Source: Haliclystus octoradiatus (lineage: Eukaryota; Cnidaria; Staurozoa; Stauromedusae; Haliclystidae). From it: a stretch of 64,000 nucleotides of DNA. Of the stretch, positions 37,601-49,600 are shown one piece after another; position 1 is the first letter of the stretch, and each line of letters begins with the position of its first letter. The DNA lies in contig OU744453.1 of NCBI GenBank assembly GCA_916610825.1, positions 14,570,469 to 14,634,468 on the forward strand, in the 5' to 3' direction. The notes under the pieces were generated by a model. The model was not told where the DNA came from and did no database searches. It saw only the letters and a program-made list of their open reading frames with translations. Both the position numbers and the translations under genes were made by a program.

Positions 37601-40600
37601 GGACTGTTTTTCCCCAGGGATGCACTGGTTCACTACTTGTGACTTGAAAAATGGCAAATTTAGCCCGCAAGGCGACAGTCGATTTTATGCCTTTAATAAC
37701 AGTTTAGGACTTCATAAAAAGTTCAAATTCATAATCTTCTCGTATACTGTTTATGAACAGCTCATGATCATTTCTTATAGGATTCATGAACAGTTAATCT
37801 AAATGAAATTGATCTTCATGATCATTTTCCACAGAAGATGGACTGTTTTATCTATTAATTGTATCCCTATAACAAAACAAATATATAGTTTACATCTGTC
37901 TTTTACTACTGTCAACTGATCAATGAAGGTTTTGTAATGTAATGAATTTGCGATTGTATTATTTGTACAGGGTGTACATTAGAGTTGACAAATTTAACTT
38001 CAAACGTAAATATGTGTCACAATTACAGATGAAAGGCATACATTTAAATACAAAGTCCAACAGTTTGAATTACTTTAATGTGCATTCTTCCATAGCTGAT
38101 AGCTAACGTTGTGAACCTATCTTTGTAAACCGAGGACAAGAAGCAAGGAATAATTTACCAACTAGCAGTCGCACTGATAATCAATTGTAAAATCTTACTA
38201 AATATTATACAAGTCATGTGTCTATCCCTTAAACATTTCCCTCTTTCAACTTTCAATACCTATCTGCATACTTCAATGTTTTGCCCATTTTCATTTCCCC
38301 TGTGAAAACAGTTCAGGAGTTCATGAACAGTTCATGAAAATTTGGCGCCATTTAACATTTATGAACTTTTCATGAATTCCTGAACTGTTTCTCAAAGGGA
38401 TTGTCATTGAAGCTAAATAATCAATCTTGTATATAGCTCTGATAGAAGCGAGCATGTTTATCAAATATTCATTATGATGTATCGTATTCCAATAGTGATG
38501 AAACCGATGAAGGGGATTTAGAGTGTTCAAATTCTCAATTAGTTCATATAACAATGAAAGACAAAAGAACCACGTCACAGTCAGATGACAGGTATGTTGG
38601 GATGATAATATTTATATACCAAAATTACCTTCTTTGCAAGATTGTTTTTCAATTGCTTGTTCAATAGAATGCCATACAGTGAAACCTGTGTATAACGGCC
38701 AGCTACGAGAGGTAGATAAATTGACCACTATAGACATGTGGTCTTTATATACAGGTTCAATTCAATAGAAATTACTATTTTAGACATTTCAAAAGTGACC
38801 ACTATAGACAGGTGGCCGTTGTATAGGGGTGACCGTTATAACAGGTTTAACTGTATATCATTGGTATAGTTCATGGGTATGCCAATTTTCCTAGATTAGG
38901 TCACTTGTCAGTCACACCCCTAACTAATTGAGATTATAATATACAGTCAATAGATGACACAAATGGGTAAAGAAAGAAATGTTATGTAAAGATAAAGAAA
39001 TGTTATAAAATATCATTGTAAAGTATATTACGCAAAAACGATCACACATCCACTTATCCCCTGCCAAAATAGTTCAGGAGTTCATGAACAGTTCATGAAC
39101 GTTAAATGGCCCCAAAATTCCATGAAGTGTGTCTATGAGGGTTCATGAACTGTTCATGAACAGCTCAGGAAATTAGAGCCATTTAACGTTCATGAACTGT
39201 TCATGAACTGTTCATGACCTTTTCATGAACTCCAGTGAACTGTTTTTCACAGGGGATTTTCATGGACTTTTCACAAATGGTTCACAAGCTAGCAGCTCTT
39301 GAATTATCTATGAGGTGTTCTTCAACATTTCATGCATGATGTTTGTAAAGTTCATCAACATTTCATGAAACTTGACATAACAACCACCTTTTATGGCATC
39401 CACCAGTTCAAAGTGACCACTTTAAATAATTAACTGTTAAGTACCAAGTGCCTCGATTATGTTTCTTAAAGGGGAAAAATTGACCGGCGACTGCTGCAAG
39501 CTCAAGTTGAATTTATGCTTTGCGTAATTCAACCGTCTCGCTTTGAAACTATTGTTATACGCAGGCCTAATTCGTAATAAAATTCATGTCAACAATGAAC
39601 ATTGTGTTATAAACAATAAGCATGCACGTGATCCTAAGTGCGTAGCGCCTGCCGGCTAATTTTGCTCCTTTAACTTTATCGATAGACAGATACCTAAGTA
39701 TTTTCTGGGAAACAAGTATTTGAGAAATAACAATTTCTGATCTCAACGAGTGAGCGCAATACGATCACAACCGCTGTTGAGTATTCATTCATTCACACAA
39801 CAAAACGATTTTCCATTTTTGTTGTTGTTATTATGAACGAGTGATCTATAGCTGTCATAATCATATCGCTCTCACTCGTCGTGCTCAGAAATTAGACATT
39901 ATGACGTCAGTTATCTTTTAATCTTCGTTCTTCAAGACCTGAAATTGTCACTTTTCAAATGCTTATTTCTCAAAAAATACTTATCTTATCCGTTTATTGA
40001 ATAAACTTGAAAATGTAATGGAGGCACTTGGTAATATTTTAGATTTTCATTTTTTTATGAATCAACCCTATTTATCCATAGATGATCTATAGACCGTAGG
40101 CTGTTAAGCAATTGGCGAACAGTTACCTCCTAAAGTGACTCAAGTGTGCCAAATATCAATAGCACATAAGAAACTGTGCGCCAATTTCTTTGTATTATAA
40201 CTAGCACAACTTTAACAAGCATTTGCATGACTTTCTTGCTCATGAAGTGTTTTTGAAAAATCAAATTGGAAATCCTCATTCGTGATATCAAGTTCAAATT
40301 GTAAGATTGATTGGTAATTTGGCGTCAAACTCTAAACCAATCAGATTGATCGAATCATTTTTGTTATACTGTAATATAAAAATGACTGTTTTGCATAGAA
40401 GCTACATGTGATGGTCTTCTGTATCATAAGTTAATTGCTATGATGTATCTCACAGGTCGTTAATTCAACAATTCCATTCACCAGACTACAGGCTAACAAC
40501 ATTATTATCATACATTGGTCAGTTAAACATATCATCATCCACAGACGAATCATCTACATCAAGTAATATCCAGAAACCTTTGATGTCCATCATACCATAT

Positions 40601-43600
40601 GAAATCAAATTGGATTCAATTTTCATTCATCTCAGTGATAGCAAGGTGAGAGATTTAAAAATTGTTTCACACATTCTACGAATTTTGAGAAACTGAAATC
40701 TTACTGAAAACCTATTGAAAACTTACTGAATTTGGTAGACCTACTGTGAATTGGACACCTTTCAGTAGCTTTTATATTTTAAAGTGCATTTCAATAAAGG
40801 GTTACCACATGCTTGCCATGTTTGTATTCATATTTACTAAACGAGAAAATGTTGGGAGACACAAGTGAAGCGCTAAAAAATCACGAGCTCCGAGCGAGTG
40901 ATTTTTAGCTTCCCGAGTGTCTCCCAACATTTTCGAGTTTAGTAAATATGAATACAAACATTTGCAAGCATGTGGTAACCCTTTTCTAAAATAAAACAAA
41001 TGTCGGAATCTCATTCGACGGCGAATTTTCAATTCATGAATTCACAATTTAAAATTCAATTTCAATTCATAAACCAAGCATGAAGAGAATCCCACAACAA
41101 GATAGATTTTGTCGAATAAAGAAAGACATATACAAAAACGTCTGTAATATAAGTGGTACAATAGTTCTTAAGCAAATTAATGCAGTAATTGTTATTTAAA
41201 TTTTAGGTTTACCTTGAAACAGCATAGCCTATAATTGTCTTTCATTCTATGTTTTTGTTTTGCATGTTACACTATGGTTACACGACCAATAACTCATTTA
41301 CCACGCTTCTCGATAAATAAAAACATCTTGAGCTAAATGTCGTTTTGTAAATCGTAGCCATTATTGAGATATTTATTGGATTGTTATCAAAAAGTTATAA
41401 ATTCTGTATTTTATCACAGATCATACTTTTTGAAGCTTGCAGTTTTTCCCGGTTTTCGGAGCCATGTTTTACCCTAGGATTTCATGCACGCTCTTTCGAC
41501 CAATCAGATCGCAGTAAACCTTCGTGATATTTTAGAATGGGTTTTCAGTAGAATGAGGATGGAGGAGAGCCCCTGTGATAAACTACTCAGTAGGAGTTCA
41601 TAAACAGTTCTTGAATGTTGAATGGGAAAATTTTCATGAACTGTTCATGAACAGTTTGAATGTGTCTGACGGACAGCACTTGACTTTTGTCAAGCGTTGT
41701 GTTGCCAATTGACTACAGTTACCTGGTTGATCCTGCCAGTAGCCATATGCTTGTCTCAACGATTAAGCAATGCATGTCTAAGTATAAGCACTTGTACTGT
41801 GAAACTGCGAATGGCTCATTAAATCAGTTATCAGAATAGTTCATGAACTGTTCATGAATCTACATGAACAGTTCATGAACCTATATGAACAGTTCATGAA
41901 CCTACATGATTAGTTCATGAAAAAGTCCATGAGATTTAGGTCATTCAATGTTCTTGAACTGTTTGTAAACTCCTAAACTGTTTTTCGCAGGAGAATAGAT
42001 GGAAACTTTGCCTGTTGAATTTCAGTACCATACCATTTCAGTACCCAATATCATTCCAGTATTTTTTTCTCAGTAGGTTTTCAGTAGCGATTTAGTATAT
42101 CTAAGATTTATAATGACGTCAAAAGCTATGTGTAGAGTTTATTTATATGTGGCTTCGACTTATTTACGAACAATTCTTCCCTTTCGAAAGATTGAGTCTG
42201 TGACCCTTGCATTTGTAGAACATTTGCAAGAGAAAACAAATTCAGTATCCTAACTGATAGAGGACATTATATAGAGAGATAGTGACCCTATGAGATTGAT
42301 TGAAATCACACCAGATTAACTACCTCTCAATCAGAGTGCAACCAAAGTAAAGCTATAGGAAAGTCAGCAGAAATTGGATAATTTCTGATTTATAGGCCAA
42401 ACCTCAACAAAAGTTTTAGAAGAAAAATATTGAAAATTTTCTAGGAATCCTGAAGTCAAAACCTTTTGTCAGACACTGATGTTGTCATAGAGTAAAACCT
42501 GTTATAACGGCCACCTCTATATAGGGACCACCTATCTAGAGTGGTCACTCTTACAATTTCTAAAATATTATTTTCTATTTTATAACCCTGTATATACAAA
42601 GACCACCTTTATATAGTGATCAATTTATCTAACTTTCATAACTGGCTGCTGGATGCAGGTTTCACTGTACTTCCCTTATCGGTTAATTCAATGCCCTCCA
42701 AAAATGTTCCCCAACAATACATCCAGTATCTATTACAGTGTAGCCTTGTACATGTACAGTGTAGTAGTTAGGGCCTTAGATAATTGCTTACAAGGTCTTG
42801 TTGTAGTGGCTAGGGATTTAGACGTCGGCCCGCAGGGTATTTGGCTCAATCACTGGCTAAAGCACTATTGGTTGGCATCAGGGAGGGCGCCCAGCAATTA
42901 AATGCACACACACCTAAAAAATACTAATCAATTAACCAGCTACCCGGTGAAGAAAAGCTCCAAGCTTACCCAAATTGTGAATAAATGAGATTCTAAAAAT
43001 ATATAATTCTAGCTATGTCTTACTTGCATTGCTGGGTTAATTTTAGCTCAATCAAAACTATATTTGACGTTGTCTGATTGTCAAGACAAACAAATAATTA
43101 ATGTGTAAAATTTTTAAAATGAATTTGGAGAGCACTGAATTTGAAATTAATTTTAATTTCAAAGTGGAGAATTTTAATGTTAAACAATAGAAATGCGATG
43201 CAACGCCGCATGCCGGTTCCACAAAGCAAAACAAAACCAATACAGTGAAACCTGCATATAACAGCCAGCTACGAGAGGTAGCTGAATTGACCATTATAGA
43301 CAGGTGGCCTTTATATACAAGTTTAATTCAATTGAAAATACTATTTTAGACATTGCAAGAGTGACCACTATAGACAGGTGGCCGCTTTATAGAGGTGACC
43401 GTTATAACAGGTTTAACTGTATGTGAAATGACAATTTCTTTTGATGCGCAATGCAAAAAAAAAATTCAATAAAACAAAGCCTGTAAGGTATAACTATTTG
43501 CAATTATCTATCAGACATTTCCATTTATAGTTACAGATTCTATATTATGTTCCGTCTTAACAAACATTTAGCACTCTAACATACATGTGTCCACCTCATA

Positions 43601-46600
43601 TTATATTATATTATTATAGTTACAAATATATAATAATAATAATATATGATGAAAGAGTCAAAGAATACACATTGAGTAAAAAGTCTGTCTGAAGATCGCA
43701 ATGGAATGCGTGAAACTTAAGTAACAGTAAATAATGTGTATTCTTTGACACTTTCGCCATATATTATTATTATTTACCACTCTGTCAAATGAAGATATAG
43801 AGCCTTATATTATCTGCTATTAGATAAACGTAAATTTTATAAGTTACAAATATAATTATATAACATATGTTTCCTCCAGGTTGAACTGAAGTACTGTCTG
43901 GCTGCCATCAATGCTTGTCTGGTCAGTCTTTCATACTCTGAGAAATGCAAGGTATATGAGGGTATATACTATAGGTGTTTCTCAAAAGAAAAGGATGTGA
44001 GCAAGCATTATGTATAGAATAGAATAGAATAGAATTTTATTTCAACCACATGATAAAAACATATTTATAGACTAAAGACATTGATTTATGAAATATGATA
44101 TACAGTGGTTGACGTCATCTCGTAAGCAAAATTTGCTTGTCTATTGAGAGACGCTATAGAGTTTATGAATGACATGGGTAAAAGGTTAAAATAAAAATGG
44201 TGAATTTCAACTACAGTAAAAGAAAATTCAAAAATTAATTGTAATTAAGAAGTTAACATAGTATGCAAAAAAAATAATACAATTTAACAACATACGTAAC
44301 AGTCTTAGTAAGTGCAAACGGAATAGTAGGATTTTATAATTTTCTTTCGAATATAGTTAATGAAAGTATTAGACAATGAATATAAATTTTCAGGAAAGGT
44401 ATAAGTGAAACCATTCCAAAGTGTTGGAAATCTATAATTTGGTAATGATTGTAGCATTTTTTTAGTTACAAAAGGAATTTCAAAAACATTCAACTGTCTG
44501 AATCTAGATTCAAAAAATTAAGCATTGTAATAAATCATTCATAAATAAATCATTGTATACCCCCCTCCCCAGATTATAGAATTATAGGGGGACATTAAAA
44601 TTATAAAATTAACCATCATCATAACAAAAAATGGACTAAGATTACTCGGCATCAATTTTGAATTTTTTGGGTATTACCGCATTGTCAATATTCAGTTACC
44701 AATAATACTTTCATTTGAATAGTACTTTATAATTTAGGTCTTTCATTTAATTAGATAGTCAATTTGTAATCACTAATCACATATCATCACATAACACTAA
44801 GCATATGATCAATGTGTACAAATGTGTAATTTGTACCACTGTAAAACGTTTATCATCCAGTGTGACTGATATATTCGATGTCACCGATGTGGTGTTATCA
44901 TCATTATCAAACCATAGTCATGCGAAGACTTCTTTTGGCTTCTGCGAAAAAAATCTATGAGTTTATGAACAATTCGTGAACATTTTTTTGTGGGTCCATG
45001 AACAGTTCATGAACAGTCACAAAGAGTCCATGAACACTTCATAAACTGATTCATGATTTGGTTCATGAATGTGAAATTGCCTGGAAGTTCATGAACAGTT
45101 CATAAACTTTTGGGCAATTTCACGTGCATGACCTCGTGAAGTTTTTTCGCAGGAGTATCCACAACCGGGTCGGCGTTAACAGCTGTGGGACCTTAGTGTA
45201 GTAGTTAGGGTGTTGGACATCTGCTCGCAGGGTCTCAGGGGTTTAATCCCTGGTAGGATTGGTTGGCGTCAGAAAGAGCATGCAGCCGTTAAATTAACAT
45301 GCTCCAAAAACTGTTACTAACTAACCAGCCACCCTGGTGAAAAAAGCTACTAGCTTACCCATATTGCGGTAAAATGTTAAATTAAAAACATTTGCTTTCA
45401 TTTCTTTCATAAATTCAATTGCATTTCTTGTAAATATGTCAGAAGTTAGCAGCAGACAAGCACTTCCACTTGTTTCTGGCCATTAGCCGTCATCAGTACT
45501 GCTCAGTGAAAAATGGACTCACTTCACCTGTTAAATAGCTAGATCAAGATGAGTTAGTCAATGTAGTTAGTCAAAATTCACCACATGAAAAAAACATTTG
45601 TGCCATACGAGAGTGCTCAAACTACCAAAGTAGCGAGCAAGGCATTGGCAACTAGTATAGACACATCCCAAGTCAATAATGCTCGAAATTACGCAAGTTA
45701 ATATAAATTTTATTATCTTATTTCGTAGATTGAAATTACTGAATCAGTAGCCAATCGTAAACCAAGATTACTCAACTCATGCCCAGTTGATGCAAAACAT
45801 CTTGGCTTTGGTATGTGTCATAACATAATTACAATGTGTTATACTCTATAAGATTTGAAAAATTGGCTGTTATACAATGGTGCTTGTTCTATACAGGTTA
45901 AATGAGAAAAACAATAGAATGTATGGATGTGCCATGAAGTGAACTGGCTTTTTAGCGAACATTTTAAGTGAACTAGCTAACTAGCTATGGGTGATTAGCT
46001 CAGATGGTATAGCAACCGAACTTCAGATCGTATCATATCTGATCGACTGTGGTTCAAATCCCCCTCAGGTCAACTCAGCCTTGACTTTATCTGAAATATC
46101 AAATGAGTACCATCTAAGGATGGCGGATGGAATGGTTCAGAAGAAATTGTATTGTGAGTAGCTGCGGCGCATCGTTGCGCATTGACAATCAAGGCCTATC
46201 TGCCATGAAATCTGTTGAATTTGATCTGCAGTGTTGCGGCTGAGATCTAAGGAGCGTTTAACATCATTGCTCTTAGCGAAAAAAGCCACTCTTCTAGAAA
46301 TAGAGGAGTAGTACGGGTGCCTTCAGTAGGGCGACACCGTCCACATTATTATTATTATGAAGTGAACACATTGAATGTAGAGTGATCGACAACTGTTATG
46401 GCATATCTTATACTGCCCATGTATGAATGCTCAGGGCAATGTAGAATAGTTTCAATCTTGCTTTCCGGGTATGCTACTTCCATACTTTTGGAATACAGGG
46501 ACGTCAAATTTGCATGGTCATTATTCCAAAGTTCTATTTGAACAACCCCGTCGAAGCGCAATGGAAGTTACCCTCCGGGTCTTGCATGCTATTTAGAATT

Positions 46601-49600
46601 GTTATGAAACTTGATATTGTCACTCCATTGGTTCGTATTTGGATGTTTAGTAATTCAAATTTCTACTAACAGTGTCAATTGACAATTGTAATCCACTACT
46701 GACACCAAATCCATGAAAAAATGAAGTTTCATTGCTTTTTCATGGTATTTTCACATTTTTTAAAGGAGGATTAGCTCAGATGGCAGAGCAACCGAACTTC
46801 AGATCGGATCATATCTGATCGACCGTGGTTCAAATCCCCCTAAGGTCAACTCAGCCTTGACTTTATCTGAAACATCAAATGAGTACCATCTGAGGATGGC
46901 GGATGGAATGGTTCAGAGGGAATTGCATTGTCAGTAGCTGCGGCGCATCGTTGCGCATTGACAATCAAGACCTATCTGCCATGAAATCTGTTGAAATTGA
47001 TCTGCAGTGTCGCGGCTGAGATCAACAAAGAGCGTTTAAAATCATTGCTCTCAGCGAAAATAGCCACTCATCTAGAAATAGAGGAGTGGTACGGGTGCCT
47101 TCGGTAGGGCGACACCGTCTACATTACTTTTTTTTCACATTTTAAAATCATGAAGATGGATGTTTTCATGGCTTAAACAATTTGTGGTGCTTTCACGTTT
47201 TTACATTTTCATGGTACTTTCACAACATTTTCATGGCATTCTCAATGTGTTGGTGCTGGTAGTAATGTAACATCAATTTTTGTTCTAGGTTTGGTTAGAA
47301 ATATTGATCCTCATCGCGGGCTTCTGTATATTCTTAGTCCCGAACCTCTTTCGGTCATGGAGAGGATCAACCTCTTTGTCAAGGGTAATATTGATTTTCC
47401 TCCTGTGTTACTCAAAGAAGCTGCTGCAGTAAGTACTAAAGTAGCATTAGAAAGTATGTTGTCAGTATACTGTAATCGGATTGGTTAATTCATATGTTTT
47501 TGTGTAAATTTTGCATTAAAAAAATGATAACAAATATAAATTCCTGTCTCGAACAACAAGAGAATCAAATGTTCGATCAGTCGAAGTAAGCAAAAATTAG
47601 GATTTTCAAGGTTATATATAGTTATACGATTGAAACAAAGATGAGGCAAAGCCTTTCCGTAACTCCAAGTTTCACGTGTTCATTTCACGATCATCAGACG
47701 GTATACGGATATATCTTTGTCTCAGGTTTATTTTATGCTCTACTTTAACAAACATTGAGCACTTTCACATATATGTGTTTTACCTCATATGACATTATTA
47801 TAGTTATACGATTGTATACAAAGTGTCGTCTGAAGTAAATTTATTTTTGATTTTTAATTTCTCATTTATCCACCAATCGAGTAAGCGCAAGATATTTTTC
47901 ATTAAGATGGTTAAGAGATTATTATTCTGATTGATTGTGTGTGCTTTGCATCCTATGGTCGGAGGCTTTTTCTGACGCCTATTAATAATTATGCGTGCCA
48001 GAGATTGAACCAAAGATCCTGTCGGGAAAATGTCGAAAGCCGTAACCTAACCAGGGTCCGACAAAAGAATCCTAGATTCCGGAAGGTTAGAGCAACTTCA
48101 GTAGAAACTTGATAATTTTAATGATTTATTGGTGAAACATCAACAAAATGACTCACAAAAATTCAGATTTATTGGTGAAACATCAACAAAATAATTCAGA
48201 AGAAATTGTTGAAATGCCTCTAGGATTCCAGAAGGCTGAACCTTTTGTCGGATCATGATTACCTAAACACTACATTTACGACAGGATGGCACATTTGTCT
48301 TGACTACTAATGTTTGGCAAGCTGTATTTTTGACGTTTATATAGTAGATGATCAAATATTAAGCTGTGTATACAAAACAAATGGACAACCTGTACTTATT
48401 TGGCAGTTTCAGCTGCGATATCTCATAACATGCGGGCATATGTACTTATTAATGATATCAGGTGCAATGGATGATAGCTCAGATGGCAGAGCAACTAAAC
48501 TTCAGATCTGATCATATCTGATCGACTGCGGTTCAAATCCCCCCAAAGGTCAACTCAGTCTTGACTTTATCTGAAACATCAAATGAGTACCATCTGAAGA
48601 TGGCGGATGGAATTGTCCAGAGGAAATGAAATTATTACTAGCTGCGGCGTAGTACTACGCATTGACAATCAATGCATATCTGCCATGCCATGAAATCTGT
48701 TGAAACTGATCTGCAGTGTCGCAGCTGAGGACATACAGAGAGCATTTGCATGAATCATGGCTATTTGCAAAAACAGCCACCATTCTAGAAGAAGAATGGT
48801 GCATGCGCCTTCGATAGGGATATACATACCGACTCAATTCTCTCCGATGCAACACTGCAGCTGAACCTCAACATATTTCACATGACTGTATAATAATACA
48901 TATAATAAGCCTAATTATTCGTCAAGAGTCAGTGATGCACTCCAGCTCTCTATGATGTTATTCTCTTTCGAGTCTTGATCATTCAAACTGCCATCAAGGC
49001 TGTGATCACTCCTTGATAAGATTGAGATACTGCCACAGTCAATTTTGATTTTCTGACAGATGCCTATATAGCCTGCGATGCATACAGATGCATACTTTTC
49101 TTCGTATACTTTACTACTATTTATATAGAAAGTAATATTCCCTGTTCGTATTAAGACTCTAGCACAATTTGAATTGTAAGGGATTTGCACAGAAAAACTC
49201 TATAATACGTACGCTATCATCACTGTCTTCCAATTGCTTGATAAAATTAGAATTTGACACAACATTGACTTTATCTAAAACATGAAAATGAGGACCACCT
49301 AAGGATGATGGATGGAATGATCCAGAAGGAATTGTATTGTCCGTTGCTCATTCACAACCGTGACCTATCTGCCATGAAATCAGTGTTCCGGGTGAGATCA
49401 ATAAGGAGAAATAAAACATCATTGCTCTCAGCTAAAAGAGCCATTACTCTAGAAATAGAGTAGTTGTACAGGTTCCTCCGCGGTAGCGCGATACCCGGGG
49501 GTAACTTGAAACGGTTGATATACGGGAACGTGCCAATTATTGAGGGTACCTTTTCACGGTCTTCGAAAATTTTTGAGGTATCTGTTTCGGAATTTTCAAA

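Noticed and set aside
41720-41832. Start of an rDNA unit
   Set aside because: It stops after about 113 nt and returns to GTTCATGAAC repeat. Only a fragment.
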